NCBI RefSeq assembly: GCF_018691265.1
Contig: NW_024881316.1
Coordinates: 29,860,819-29,924,818 of the forward strand
DNA: 64,000 nt
DNA from: Tyto alba
Lineage: Eukaryota > Chordata > Aves > Strigiformes > Tytonidae
Direction of reading: 5' to 3'
Shown here: positions 36,031 to 50,406 of the stretch, piece by piece
Layout: each line of letters opens with the position of its first letter
How positions within the stretch are numbered: position 1 is the first letter of the stretch
Notes under the pieces: generated by a model
What the model was told of the DNA's origin: nothing
The model's database searches: none
The model's input: the letters and a program-made list of their open reading frames with translations, nothing else
Made by a program: the position numbers and the translations under genes

Positions 36031-39000
36031 TGTTGCTGGTGCTCCACTGTCATTAGAATTATTTCAATCTTTTAATTTAAATCCCTATTTTTAGAGCTTT
36101 TAATACTTGCTTCTGACTTAATTCTTAGCACGTGGCTATATGAAGTGCTGGAACATCTGAGCTCACACTTCCTCCTGCTACACCAGTATTGCGTGTATGT
36201 ACAACTGTTTCATATAGCAGAGATTTCTGAAAGTATATGCTATCCTGCCATCTATAGCTTCTTCAGAAAGCTTATAGATGTCAAAGTGGTCTCCTATTAG
36301 CAAGGATCAGGGGAATTCTGGAAAGATATGTAAAATCTCTGAAAATACCAGAGTCAGCCACAGCAAAATAATTTATATGATGTTGCACAGACATGTGGCA
36401 GTCCTCCTAAGCAGGAGACTAAACTGAAATTAAGAGACTGATGTGAATACTTCCTCAAAGCCAGGAAAGAGCCAAACATATTTACAGAAGAATTAATTAC
36501 TGATTTGGGAAACAGAAGTGACATCTATACCAGCCTCAGAAAACATTCCAGGCCATTGGACATCTGTACAGACTCAGTAGACAACCAACTACCAGACTTT
36601 GGCATATTTTTGATCTAGGTCAAGTAACAGATCTCCCAAAGAATTAATGAATATTTGAAAGTGTGCCTTCCCCATCTCCCCTCCCAATTTCAAGGCTAAA
36701 CTTTTAATTGTTTCTTGCTAACAGCCTCAGTGTCAGAGAATGGTACTTGGCATATTTAATTTGCTAGTATAGATATAGCCAGAAGGTTTATAAAGAGTGT
36801 TGTCAGAAGTATAGCAGATTTTAGACTTCATCTGAACTGTGATTCTTTAAGCTTATAGGGATTATAACACACACAGCCAATAATTAAATGTAACAAAACT
36901 TGAAAAATGGCTTGACAGCATTCTACTAATTTATTTTAAAATCTATCTATGTTGATTAGAAACCAGAGGAACACAACTCTGAAGCAAAACAAAGTAAAGC
37001 ACAATAATTCTGCAGAGAGTTTATTTCATAGCATTGTAAGTACATATCCCACATAACATGCTCGGATTCTTAAAGATAAGATTTTAATTGTACTTTAGCC
37101 AATGAATTATTTCCAACACAAACATAAAGCAATAACATAAACAGCAATAGGCTTACCAATACTTACAACTTTAATTTTCTGGTAAAAGAATATAAGACCA
37201 TTAGTGAGCTGAGAACATTGTCCCTCTGGAGTAAAATAAAATGGCTTAATATTTTTGGAGCTGCTTAAAACATAGAGCTACTGTATTTTTCCAAATTAAA
37301 GTATTTTCATTTCATTGTTCTGAAGAAATAATCCCTCAAGTATTTATAATGCATAGATATATAACAATCGGCATTTTTGTTTAATAGTGCATAGAAAATA
37401 AGGATAATGGATTTTCAAAAGTAAGCTTCAGCAGTTTCAGGGACCTGAGGAGGCGATATATAGCCAAAGTTTTTGCATGGCTTCTTGAAATGAGTTTCCT
37501 GGTTTACACAAGATGTAATATGCAAAGACATGGTCCACCGATCTTCTCTCTCCATTTTAAAAGCCTGCTATCCATGTTGGTAGCTTAACTGTTTGTACAT
37601 TACAGTCCTTTTTCATTCATAAACACCTCAAAAAAAATCACTAACTGTGATGGTAGAGCAAAAGTGTAAAGGGCAGAAACAGAAGAAAGCATCTTGAAAA
37701 GTTGGTACAGAAGAAAAAGGAATTACTATGTGGAAGTAATTTACAGTACTGGGAATGCAGGTGAAATAAAGACCTGAAAGAAACCCCACAACACTGATAT
37801 CTTCATGAAGGTGAGAGGAGTCACAAAAAGCAATAGCATAAATATACTTTTAAAAATAAATTGCTGGCTCCAAGACATTTAACTGCATTCAGTTAAGTCA
37901 GGAAGAACAAGTTATCAGACTGTGATACAGAAGTTTGCAGATCATTGCATTCCTAACAACAATAAAGATTTTGAAAGATCCTACTTTCATTTCATAATGC
38001 CGGAAAAAGTAAGGTGCATTTGAAATATTTAAAACAGATTTTTGTATTCTTGAGTTAAATATCCAGTTTTGATTAGACAGATTTAGGCTCTGATTGGGAT
38101 CGGATATTAATGGGCCTCAATAGCCTAAGACTAGGAGAGTGGCATTAGAACTGGTTGATGTAAGTTCACTATACCATAGTGAATTAGAAGCCAGAGCAAT
38201 TCACTCATCTTAGATTGCATGTTCTGGCAAGGCGAAAAGGAGGAGTATGCTGCAGAACAGAAAATCAGGCTCCCACACAGCCATTTACTCCAGTAAGTGC
38301 ACAAAATACTAACAGCTTAGCCTTTTCAGCAAGACACAATTAATACAGTAGATGTGGAATAAACCACCGTTTCAGCGTCCTGCCTTTAAATAGAACTGCT
38401 GTAAGGAAGATTGTTAAAATGTTCAGACTGGAACAGCATACAAAGAAGTAAAGCGCAAGTTTTCTGGAGAGAGGAAGCGGCACCGCCCAGAACAACAGCA
38501 GGCTGCATAAAGATGGCAGCAGCTGCAATCAGGGGAACTTCCGATCACCAGGAATTATTTTAGATGCATCAGCATCAACAGCACTTCTTCACAGAATTTG
38601 TTCTGGAAACTTTCAGGGTTGGGTATCTCATCTAATTTTAGGCTTCTGAAATGGTCCCCCAAGTTACTCAGAAAGTCAGCATCAGAGAAACAGCTAGTGT
38701 TAAAAACATAATTCTTTTGACTCCTTTTAAATGTCTGTTTTAAGTAGAGATGAACTCCACCTTAGAAATTACTTTATTTCCATCTTTGCATCAACTGCAA
38801 AAGTCCATATGAATCACTCAGATGTAGTTTAGGTAAGTTCTCCAACATTAGTCAAATGTTTTCTAACTCAGGCATCACAACAGCTCATAAAAACAGAAAC
38901 AAAAGCCATACATAGAGAAAGCTAAAATGAAGTTTAAGATAACAAACTAAAATAAAGTAAATTAAATGAAAGAAAAGTAAAGCCTAAAAATAGAAAGAAG

Positions 39001-39969
39001 GAAGACAATACAAAAGCAAATAAATTAGTGAGATCATGACAAAGAAGAAATATCAGAATCTTAAACGGTGAAAATGCCTTCAAGAAATGTCAGTTCTATG
39101 CTGCAAGTTTTGTATGGGTTTATTTATGCTGAAGAAATAATTACACCCTGCTTCTAGATTATTATGCCCATTAGCTCACATTAGTTTGTTTTAGAGACCT
39201 GAAAAAGCAGCTGTTGAACAAGCAGGCCAGTATGTAATGTTGATATCTACTAGACATGGATTCTAACTTTGATAATGATACGAAATAAATCACAATTAGA
39301 TTGTTAGGAATTTAAATATTTTGCAAAAGAGAGTAGTTTTAAGCACAGCACAATGGCTGTGTCCATATCAGCAGGTGGGAAGCAGACCCATAGGGAAAAT
39401 GTTTGTGCTCAAGACCCTGCTTTCACACTATAATCCTTCCGAAATACTCTTATGTAAAAACATTATAACTGCTACAGAGATTTTGGAGGAAAAAATAGTT
39501 TGGGCCAGCTGATATAGACTATGGTTGCCAGATCATTAATCTTGCATGCTATTTATAAAATATTGACTGTGAAAGATGCTGTCATACATCTAGCTGTGAT
39601 CAGGCATTTGTATTGGTAATAAACAGATGGTGGTACACATACACACTGCATATATGAATAGAAAAGCGTTGGCTTCCATCTTTCTTTCATGAAAGGTATC
39701 TTTATGATTGAGAGGTGATTTTGCATTACTATGGCTATTTTCTGCTATCTGCTACAGAATAACTTAACTGTGCTTCTGAGCAAACAGCTAGGACTGTGCT
39801 CCCTGCCACGCACTGGCGGGCAAATGAGCAAGTGTGCAAGTGTGGAACTTAGCATTAAAAGTTCTAGTGGAATTTAGCATTAAAAGGTGACATGAAGTTG
39901 CATAGCTTGACAACCTGCAAATCATGAACTATAAACCTTTGCTCCATTCCTTCTCTTTTTGGTCTAACA
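36031..39969. other. 3.9-kb non-repetitive stretch
   Basis: No transposon or convincing exon. Composition is AT-rich. Donor-like GTAAGT sites at about 37036 and 38161 lack a good partner acceptor. Confidence 0.55.
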
Positions 39970-40036
39970 TGATAGAATGGTTTGAGTTGGAAGGGACTCT
40001 AAAGATCATCTAGGTCCAACCCCCCTGCCATGATAC
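39970..40036 (-). mobile_element. CR1 LINE fragment, extreme 3' end, minus strand
   Basis: About 65 bases matching the reverse complement of the CR1 terminus: GATAGAATGGTTTGAGTTGG, GAAGGGACTCTAAAGATCAT and CCAACCCCCCTGCCATG. This is one of the shortest recognisable CR1 insertions, and its low divergence suggests severe 5' truncation rather than decay. Confidence 0.9.
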
Positions 40037-40746
40037 ACATTTGAACTAAGTAGCACTTGTATTTTACTACTCAGTGGTTTCAATCTGATACTTAAAACTA
40101 ATTTTGCGACAACTTTTTTTTCCAGGAAAGGACCAATAAGAGATTAGAGCAAGATGGTGGACAGAGAAGGTAAACACCTAAGCATTTTGAAAGGAACTGG
40201 AAAATTGTGCTTGTTTATTTCTTTCAAGATTATCAAGCTTGTTGTTATGTTCAGATTTACTGTTTTAAACTGCCTATATCATTCTATTTAGTATATCAAC
40301 TATGGCAGAAAGGAACTAAATTCAATGCTTGATAGGTCTGTTGCAGTCCTAAGAATAGTCATTAAAACTAGTCATATTTAAAAAGAAACTGAGTTCCAAA
40401 TATTTAAAAAGATCACCTCAAAAATGTTTGTCCATTTCCTAATTGTGTCTAAATTATCAGGAAAAGAATTAAATTATAATCTCAATATGTTTAAAGTCTC
40501 TACACTTCTCAATCTGCTGTCTGTGATTTCCATTACCTGTTTTCCCCAAAGGTCACCTATGAGCCTGTTTGCTTGCATGGGATTACAAACACAGTCTGGT
40601 GACAGAGCTTCAGTAGCTATATCTCATCTTTCCTAATTCATTCTGTTTTCCTCTTGTTGACATATATCATGCTTCCTCTTGAAGGTTTTCCACAGTGCTA
40701 ATCTCACTTCCCTCATTTTTTTTTTTTCTTTTCTTAAACCTTGCAG
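40037..40746. other. Non-repetitive sequence, no gene
   Basis: No gene or transposon recognised. The right end is a long pyrimidine tract (T12 followed by CTTTTCTT, 40717-40736) that forms the acceptor of the candidate exon at 40747. Confidence 0.6.
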
Positions 40747-40835
40747 TATTCTGAGCTTTACTGTAGCCTCCCCAGCTCTGACTGTGAGCCAGTGTGACAA
40801 AGAGCAATAATCTCTTTCACGGCACCTATCTGAGG
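40747..40835 (+). other. Candidate plus-strand exon (89 nt) with strong splice signals
   Basis: It has the best splice-site pair in the window: a long pyrimidine tract ending CTTGCAG (40711-40746) and donor GAGG|GTAAGT (40836 on). No frame is open throughout: the frame with the longest run ends at TAA near 40811 and another at TGA. It is therefore more plausible as a lncRNA exon, a 5'/3' UTR exon or a terminal coding exon than as an internal coding exon. It is on the same strand as the candidates at 30370 and 56607. Confidence 0.3.
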
Positions 40836-42934
40836 GTAAGTAAAGGCATTCCATTGCTGAAACACTGAGGTTAAAATTAATTCACATTGATGGTGCTCTA
40901 TGATTACTCCTTTTAGGATATTTTGATGATTTGTTTATTGTTTCTGCTTCTGTTTCCTCTATTTATGATGACTATCTCTACATGACATTTCTTTACATGA
41001 AACATTGAAATATTTGAACTTATATTTTTTTAAAAAAGTAATACTGTACTTAAATCACTTCATTAAATAAAATGTTATATTAGTCTCAGATCATAATATT
41101 CTCCTTATCCAAACATTCTGTTACAGTAGGCTTTGGAGATTTACAAGTTATAGACACTACTTAATCTGTTAAGAAATTATTTCGTTAGCTTTCTGAGATA
41201 TTTTACATAGGGAGGAGCTGATGCCTCCAAGACTGAGTTTCACCTTTGCCTTAAACATGTTAGAGCTAATTTTGTAGACAGTTTCCTCTGAGATCCATCC
41301 CTCAGTATATCAGCACAGATGCCTGAAAAGGTTAGTGCTTGCAATCACTTCAGTTCGATAACTGATTCATGTAAATGCATATGTTATGTGTGTTGAGATA
41401 GAAGAAGCAATACTAGGAAAATGCAGAACCCTTGGATTGTTGGTTTGCTCTGTAGCAGGAAAAAAAAACTGCAAAGGGTTCCAGATATGTAACTAACTGG
41501 CGGGCAGTCATCTTTGCTACAGGGTTGGATTACAAATCAGGTATATAAAGGCTGCTTTTTCTATTCCCACTCCAGGTGTACAAAGCTGCCATAAACCCAT
41601 TTGAGTTTATGTTGAAGGATTATCTGGGAATAGTCTTGTAGTAGCTTCTGCACAAGGTATGTGTGGCTTTTATAGGTCATTTAGGAAAGAAAAAAGGAGA
41701 TAAGGAGAGCACCCCTTCAATGTTAGCTGATGTCATGCCTATAATACATTAAGGACAGCTGGCTTCCTGTGAGTGATTTTTCAGATAATACGTGAACTAT
41801 ATGAATAGTTTTCAAGTCAAATTATCATTTTAATGTCTGTTACAGGGCTTGGATACACTTCACAATGTTTTTTACCCCTCTGCTTAACCTTAGGGAAATT
41901 GCCATGTATGTAATTTCCAAAAATGCATAAGCCTTTCACTATTAAAGGACTTCTTACCCTAAGTCAATTAAGAGCTTATTGAAAGTTCTGTCTGCCAAGA
42001 CTTTTCCTCCCAAGTCTGTCTGCCTTTTCTTTAAGTTTCAAGACCGGCACTTTCCCATATGGTGTTTATTAAAACATGTCTATGTATAGGATTTAGAGCT
42101 TCTATACACTACCATAATACAAATAATTAAAAAAAAATAAATCTTAATATCCAGATTGTTCAAAGTTACTTTGTGAAAAGTCTCTATACTTAGAGCTGAA
42201 TAAAAGTTTGTAACTCTGGTTACAAAAGATAAAGTTAAACTCCTCCTACATTTTTTAAGATTGTCTAACTGCAAGCATTGTCCCTAACAGGACTTTAAAA
42301 ATTAGAATGATGAAACATTGCTGTGGAATTTAGTAAGTATCAGCACACTATTCAAAACTGACATGCAAAAAATTCCATTGAGTATTCAGCACAGGAGTTT
42401 TCAAGGGATTCCATGTTTAAAGTCTTCCACTTAACTAATACACTTCATATATTCACATATGTTCTCATTCTTTCCAGACCTCATTCGTTAAACACTATCT
42501 GTCCTTGAAAGAGTAATAAGAGCACATCTAAAGCAGTCTGAAGAAGTCACACATTCAAACAGCTACTTAAAATTTTTGTATGTTTTTGCTGAAATATTTC
42601 AACTGTCTTACAACACCAGTTGCACATGAAGAATTAATTCCAGTCAAGATACATCACAGAATTAAAAGTTTTGAAATAGAAATCTCGCCAAATAAAACTA
42701 TTGAGAGGAAACACTTATTAACAAAAACCTCTCATTTATGCTGTGGTATCTACACTATTTTCTGCCCCTGCTTTTGTATCAGATATCACTACAATACATT
42801 TTATCTATTGTCTCAGGACCACACTTGGTATCACAGAATACAAGTAGCTTTGAAGGAAGCCTATGCTTAGGCAAAGACTTCAGGTGAATTTCTTAATATA
42901 ACAGAGGAAGAATACCTGGATTCAGTCTGTTTAC

Positions 42935-42982
42935 CTGAAATAGATGATCAGCCTTGGCTTGTGTAGGCATCATTGCAGACAA
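42935..42982 (-). other. Candidate minus-strand exon (48 nt), unidentified
   Basis: On minus, acceptor-like CTGGCTTCACAG precedes 48 bases ending TTTCAG|GTAAAC. The frame LSAMMPTQAKADHLFQ is open and 3n in length. It lies within a longer minus-strand frame starting at 43087. No match recognised. Weak, single-element evidence. Confidence 0.15.
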
Positions 42983-44337
42983 CTGTGAAGCCAGGAGGCA
43001 TCTCCAATGAGGGTCTAGGCCCCCCACGCCATAAGGACAGAAACTATTCCCAACAAGCAAAGGGCCACAAGAACAGTTCTCATCCACAGGACTCCTAAAT
43101 TACACAAGAGGGGAAGGGAGCAGGATGACAGCTCTGTGAGTTTTGAGGCTTCCTGGAAAGAAGGGAAAAGGGAGATTTTGACTCAGTTGCTGCAGACCTC
43201 ACAGTCTGCATTGCAGTAGATGGATCTTCTATGATGAACGCTACTAACAGCAGGACTCCTGCTGAATCTTTTCCTCAGAACTGTGCACCTTCAGAATACA
43301 CTTAATTATCCAGCACAGAAGATAACCTTAATATATTAAAAACTTAGCAAAAATGTACAATGTAAACCTATTATACATACCTAGTATGTGATTTGTGAGC
43401 TCTTACAACTTGGTCAACTGAAAGCAAATATTTACTAGAACGTGCAGAGGCACTTTTCCACAGCAAGAGGTCTTTCCATGCCAAGTTTCAGCACTTGATA
43501 CTGGCAGCAGTAGGAGTGGTTCTGGTAAAAAAAAAAAATAGCAACTGTTTTGTTTGTTTGTTTTGCTTCAGTTTTTAATGTGAGAGAAACATATTTCACT
43601 CTTCTTATTCAAAGTGTTCTAAAATTAGTTAATATATGTTTAAAGAGAAACAGCAAGCCTGTGGGAAGAGATTAGGTCTAGGAAACTTCCTCAAAGTTTG
43701 AAGTTTAGGAAAGTGATGGACAAGTGAAATATTTGCCTTGAGACTATATTGCAGTTACTGCTTTCTGCAATGAAAAATCGATTTTCAGCAGACCTTTCTG
43801 AAACACATTACCAATTCTGAAAGTGTAAGAAAATCCATGGATGTTACTTCCTTTCTTTAATTTTCAAATCATCACAATTTATTTAAATATGTTGATCTTG
43901 ACTGACTTACAGCATATCCCCGCACTTTGAGGGATCAAAATACAAAGGGGTTGGATTTTTTTGTTTATTCAGGGCACTCTGGGGAATCTGTGCACAGGTC
44001 AGATATTACAGATGCTGTTTACTTGAGCCTCTGTGTACCAAAAGGGAAAGTAAACTTCCTGCAAATCTTCTCACCCACAAAAAATATATATTTTTGCTAC
44101 ACTGGAGAGCAGGCTGAAAGTAGAGAAAAACAGAAATGGTATTTAGTTAGGTGACCATTTCTACAAGATTTTAAGTAATTCTAAATCCATCAGATGAGAT
44201 AGATTTAAAATGACTGCTGTCTGAAGATATAGAGGCCTAAAATTCTTGTCACTGACTGATACTGTGTTCATCATTAAGCATCTCTACTTGTAATAACACT
44301 AAAAGAAATGTTATTAGGCTGCCAAAAAAGATGAAGT

Positions 44338-44355
44338 ATTATCATCATCATCATA
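44338..44355. repeat. (ATC)n short microsatellite
   Basis: Five to six tandem ATC units. Confidence 0.85.
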
Positions 44356-47300
44356 AGCAGAGGCAACACCCCATGTAAAAAGAAAAAAATAAATAAAACC
44401 CCTAAACCCCAGTGTTTTCCACTTCCTTTCTCCCCTACAAAAATCACAGTCTTTTTTCAAAGGTATTCTGCCACAGTGAAAGATTGCAAGGCTCAGAGAT
44501 TGCACATACATTCTGTTTTTTAGTGCCAGTTTTACACATAGCTAAAATTGTAGCTATGATTCTACCTGCATATGTCAAGGTGCCGTGCATACCCCAAGGA
44601 TAGAGAGGAGTAAGTCCTTGGAGGGCCTGCAATTCTCTTTGTCAACTCCCCTGGCCAGGCAATGGGAGCTAGATGGGGTAGTATCTCCATACAAAATACC
44701 TGCCTAAATCACAAAAGCAATCTTGCTTAGGGTGATTATTCAGCTATGCTAGCTAATATGATAACAAATCATGGTGAGGTCCTTTATAATATCCAGATTG
44801 TTTTAATCCTACATAATTTAGTGGCCTATTTGTAAATTTCTGTAAGACATATTATTTTCAGTTTATTCAAATTAATACACTATTTCAGGTGAGGAAAAAT
44901 GTGGAAAATGGAATAATGATGACTGGTCATTACATTTTAAATCTAAATTGTAATTCACACTGAACTGCGATCATGTCAGAAAAATGAACTTTGACGCTGT
45001 AATTTCAAAGGAGGAGCAGTCTGTTCATACTTTTTTTACCATGAAAGGTCTCAAGATGAATAGTACAGCAATTGTAAGAAATTTTAATATTAATGCAAAT
45101 TAACATTAAACATTATAATATTATACCTACACTGGGTTTCCAAACATAGCTCCTGGAAGGTTTTTTATGATCAATATTAGCACTTACTCAAAATAGTAAT
45201 AACACAAATTAGACACAAGATTTCAGAATTCAAATCACAATTTGCAGATTCAGATACTATCAGTGGTACACACAAAACTGGGCTTGTAAATTAGAGACTA
45301 GTTTTGAAAATCTGGCCCATTTCAAAACCTGATGATAGTGGACTAGCTTGATGAATTTTAGTAGAATGGTCCAATATTTCTGGTTTCTAATACTGAAGGA
45401 AAATATCAGGATCCCCCAAAACTTTTTAAAGTAAAGAGAGTAGTAGCTGACCATTGGTTTCAGATTCTACTTTTTACTTCCTAGTGATCTCAGTGAGGCA
45501 AAAGGGAAACAAAACTTGACAATTTTAGTTGTAGTTTGCTTTGAAGCTCTTGGATTTAAATGACCCTGAAATACAAGCAAGGAAAAAACTCATGAACGAG
45601 TTTACCATACTTGTATGCTAGAATTAGGGTAGTGCTCTCATTCTGTGATACAATGGAAAAATATGCTTGACTACCCTAGATGTCTTTACATTAAAGGAAA
45701 AGTGGGTTTTTTTGGTTTTGTTTTGTTTATTTTTTTTTAACAAAAGCACCTGACCTTTCTATAAGAAGACTGTCTTGATGTTGTGTCTTGAACTTTAAGA
45801 ATATATTGAGGTCACTATTAGGAAGAATATACTTCTGATACCAAAGATGTACTCAATGTTTCATAGTTTTCCTCAATTCAAAACCAAATGAATGCTTTTT
45901 AAGCATATCAAATCACTAGGCATAAGCTGGCATCAACTCTTTTGGGAAAAATATTTACCTAATAGATTAATTATAAAAGTGCTAATTATTCTATATTTCT
46001 GTAAGGCAAAACTGTTCCTTTGTGGAAAAGATTCAAAATTTTGACCTAGTGAAGCATTTCTGTCAGGCACTAAACATTAACATATGAATTTACTAAACCA
46101 CTAGCAAACTTTGATGTTTTAATTCTTTCTGCTATTAAATGGGATGATCTTTTATTTCAGAAGTAATCTTTGATGTTGGCAGTTACACAAATAAATTAGG
46201 AAAATCCCAGTGACTGGAAAAGTGTTGATGAAGGACTGCATTGCACAAATAAATTCTTAAAAGTGCAGATGACTGACTCACTACAAATAAATGTATGGTT
46301 CATGTAAATTCCTGCTAAATTAACCTGGACAGATATGTTGACTAATCACTACTCCATAGCTACTGCACAGATGTATGAAAAAGTTGTTTTACAAACACAG
46401 CTCTTTAGGAAGTAACTTATCATTTCTTCAAAGTGATGACATCTGTTTCATTCAGTGTGGTATCATAATTTTAGACTTGTATATAACAAAACACAGGTTG
46501 CAGATAATTTGGAAAATAGTAGCAAGATTATTTAAAATCTTTTTCTATTGGGTGGTTAAAAATCACAGCCCAACACATTGACCTGGCCTCCAGCATTTTC
46601 ATTAATTTGCCCAATATTTATAACCCTGAAATAACAGAATCAGTCCATCTCACTCTTCCTATGAAACACTGCAAAACTGAAGATGGATTTTGGTCAAGTG
46701 CTGCAATGGTGAGAGGAGAGAAGGCAGTATCCTGACCTCTGGAATTCTCTTCCTAGTCAAGAGGAGCACAAATCTGCCTTTTAGGTCATCATTCAGTTTC
46801 ACACAAGCTTAGAGGTTTACTAATGTACTTTATAGTTATCAAAGGTCTTTGCACTGAGATTATATTGAGCATGAACTATTAGCTCTCAGTGGTGTGCTGT
46901 CACCACACTGAGTTGTTCTTGCTGATCTTCTTTCCTACCTTAGAGAAACAGCCTAAGCAAATTGCAAGATCTTTTGATACTTTCTCAGGAGAGAGATGGA
47001 AGAAAAAAGATATATCTACATTAGAGTTTTAGTTTGGCTTCACTTCTGAAGTGAATCTTCTGACTTACCATGCTGGGATTGGCACCGTGGAATGGTCTCA
47101 GAAGGCTTAAACTGCTTTTGGGTATTCACCCAGGATGAAGATGTGTTGGCTGGAAATAAACCGAAAGGTGCTCTCCAACTGCTGGAGCATTCAGCTCAGG
47201 AGGCCAGACAAAAAATTACTCTTCTTGAAACATGTATTGTGTAGGTATAAGTTCCTCACACCTGCTCTGTATTTCTGTACCATATTTTTGGATCACACTA

Positions 47301-48334
47301 ATTACATTACTTGTGTAGTCATAGCTGGCAACTTCAAGGAGTGATGGAATATTAGGGGGATATTTGGAGTTGACTGGGTTTTTTTTTGTTTACAGCATTT
47401 CAAATCTTCCATTTCCTACGACATGCTCAAATAATTTGTCTCCAGTTTCAATTTCTGAGGGATTTACTAGCAATAGTGGCTTTGGAGATTCTCACTTCTC
47501 TCCACTCCCCTAGCAGCTCACTTGCCTTTCCTAGGTAATTTTTAACGTTGATTTGTTCAGGGATGTGGTCTACAGCAATACAAACAAAATTGCTTTGTAC
47601 AAGCCAAGGGGTAGCACACGCGGGATGGATGTGGAATTTTCTTAAACACGTGTTATCACCAAATTGCTCTTATTGTGGAATTATGGACTCATATATCATG
47701 GCAATTAAAACTAAAAAGCCTTTCTCACCTTGCAAAACTTTCCTTTTCAGATTAGGTACAAATATAGGATACACACCACAAATTAAGAGATTCCTTCTTC
47801 AATTTTGAATGAATCACATGACTTTATTCAGTAATTCATCCTATTTAACATTATTTTGTTACTCCTAAATCTTAAACAGCCTAAGATAATGTCTTTTCTT
47901 TTTACATAATCTATTATTGATTTCTTCTCTCCTATTCTCCCACCAATGTAAAATCACAGGCACTGCCTCAGAGCAGATTAATTTCTGCAGCATCTAACGT
48001 AATAAGTGTCTTGACCTAATTCCGTTAACTATGTCTTGAAGTTAGTTTTATTCCTCAAAATTCATAGTTTATTTATCCCAATAACACTAATAAAAAATAA
48101 GCCTAATTGTACAGAGGGGAAATAAGGAAATAGAGATAATAAGTAGTTTGCCCACTGACACTTAAGAAGTCAATGACACTTTTCTAAGTGAGAAGATTTC
48201 TTCATTATTCTTCTTTAGCTCTCATTGCATTGCAATGTTATTTCCTCAACTCTTCCTTGGAATTTTAGAGTCATGTTTAAATATGTTATCATTGATTAAA
48301 TCAGAAACTTTGTTGTGACTGGATGCATATTTTT

Positions 48335-48396
48335 AAAAAAAAAAAAAAAGCTGTTTGTTTTTTTTTTCTTTACTATGTATTGAGTTTTTTTTTTTT
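48335..48396. repeat. Poly(A) tract followed by poly(T) tracts
   Basis: A15 (48335-48349), then T-runs at about 48357-48367 and 48385-48396. The arms are complementary and could pair. Confidence 0.85.
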
Positions 48397-50385
48397 CTTT
48401 AGGATAATTCTGCTGTAACTGACTGCTGCTATGAGTGACAAATGACACACACTGAAGTTTTACACATAACAGACAAAAACATTCAGTTCCAAATCAAATC
48501 TGATTATTATTTTATCACTGTGTATTACTATGTGAACTGGAGCCTCTCTTCTCGTTCTCCTTTGCAGGAGCATAGAACTGAACTTCACTTTGTTTGGCAT
48601 TTCGAAAAAGCTCAAACTACATAGTTGGAGTCTCTAGGTATATCTTCTTGAAGTATTTAGTAACCCAGACTGCTTCCAGAGTTCTGCAGTTCCTTAAAAA
48701 TAATATTATAATACTTAATTTTTAATTCATATTCTTCTTTCTTGATGCTGTTTTTCTCTGGGCATAATTAACATCAGTATCTTCAGGGCCAAAGCCACAT
48801 CCAAGCTTTGAAAAAACCACTTTTCTTTCTATTTCCATCACAATGATAATGCAGGTAAACATATCACTGCATTCATCTTTAAATATTGCAGTAGAAGACT
48901 AAAGCAATTCCTTAATTTATAGAACCTAAAATAGAATAGTTCACTTTCAAAGGAGAAAAAACAAACTTAAATAGAATGAAGAATGTTAGAAGCAAGTAAA
49001 CAAACAAACAAGTGCTGTCAACATTTTTGCAGCAGTTTTTCAGATTATTATACAAACAGCAATCCATACAATCCCCTTTCATTCCTCAATAGATAAATTC
49101 TACATCAAAAAGAACCTTGTTTATATTAATTACCTTTTGCCCAAATGATCCTCTTGCATAAAACTTTAACAATGGCTTTTGTAGTATAACCTTGGTGAGT
49201 GAAGAATTCTTCAGCTCTCCGATTTCCTGTTTACAGTGTATGCCCTATCCATATATATCAAATTGGATTGAATTTCAGACCCACCTAAAACCATAAATTC
49301 CAATTGGTATCAAAAGTAGAAGAAGGCTAACAATTGGTAAGAGGCCACAGAATTAGATGATGGTTACAAAAACAATTAGAAGAATTCAGGGTCATAAGCG
49401 ATCAGTTAAAGTATATATAAACCATCAGATAATAATTTCATGCAGGCTATTTTAACTAAATGATTGTCTCTTGCTTAATAAAAACTACATCTGACTGTAT
49501 GGAGAAAAGGCCACTGACTTTATCAGAACAGTAACAGCACTTTTACACAAAGTATGACATTTACAGCTGGATCTTTGTCTCACTGCAAACTCCCTTGGAC
49601 ATAAATGTTAATACAAATTCAAAGTAAACAGCTCACCTCTGACAGAAAGAGTAGCAATTGAATCAGTAGTTAGTTTTATGTATTGTCTTTCAATATATTA
49701 AACCAAAATTGTTAAGAAAATCTGAAGGAACTGAATGGAACAAATCTGTTACTGAATATGCCAGTTTTGTAAAGGAAATCACAGAAAGGTGGAGGAGGAA
49801 AAGTAAGTAACAGGATTATAGACATGGTTCTTTATATTGATTAGATTCAGAACCTCTGTAATGATACACACTCAAAATAGTATCTAAGCCCTGCCTCTAC
49901 TATTTAAATCCCACCTGGGATCTAGAAAACCCATATGGTTTTACATTCCTCATGCAGAATATCTGTGTAGTTGCAGCACATTCGATACAAGTCTCACACT
50001 TAAAATGGTAAAAGTCTGAGAACATCATCTCATATAAAATACTCCAAACTCGAGAGAGCTCGTTCTTCCCCTGATACTCTTTCAAAGTTATTTCTACTTT
50101 ATATAGTTTTAGTTGAATAACTACCTTCTCTGGGGTTACTAATATAAATTGGGCCATACTGGGCCATACACTTTTTAATGCAACTAAACCATATGCCATC
50201 TTGTATGTACGCAAATCTTTTTGGTAGCTCCACACATGCATCCCCAATTACTACTAGTACAAAACATTTTAGTGTCTTCAGTTGGTGCCCAGATTTTTAG
50301 TTGTTTCTTTAATTTAGAGAAAAAGTTCATTCTCCAGAACAAAAGCCTCCCCTCATCCCCCACATCAGGACTGAATCAGGTCATT

Positions 50386-50406
50386 TGTGTGTGTGTGTGT
50401 ATATAT
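50386..50406. repeat. (GT)n microsatellite
   Basis: Eight GT units followed by ATATAT. Confidence 0.9.
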
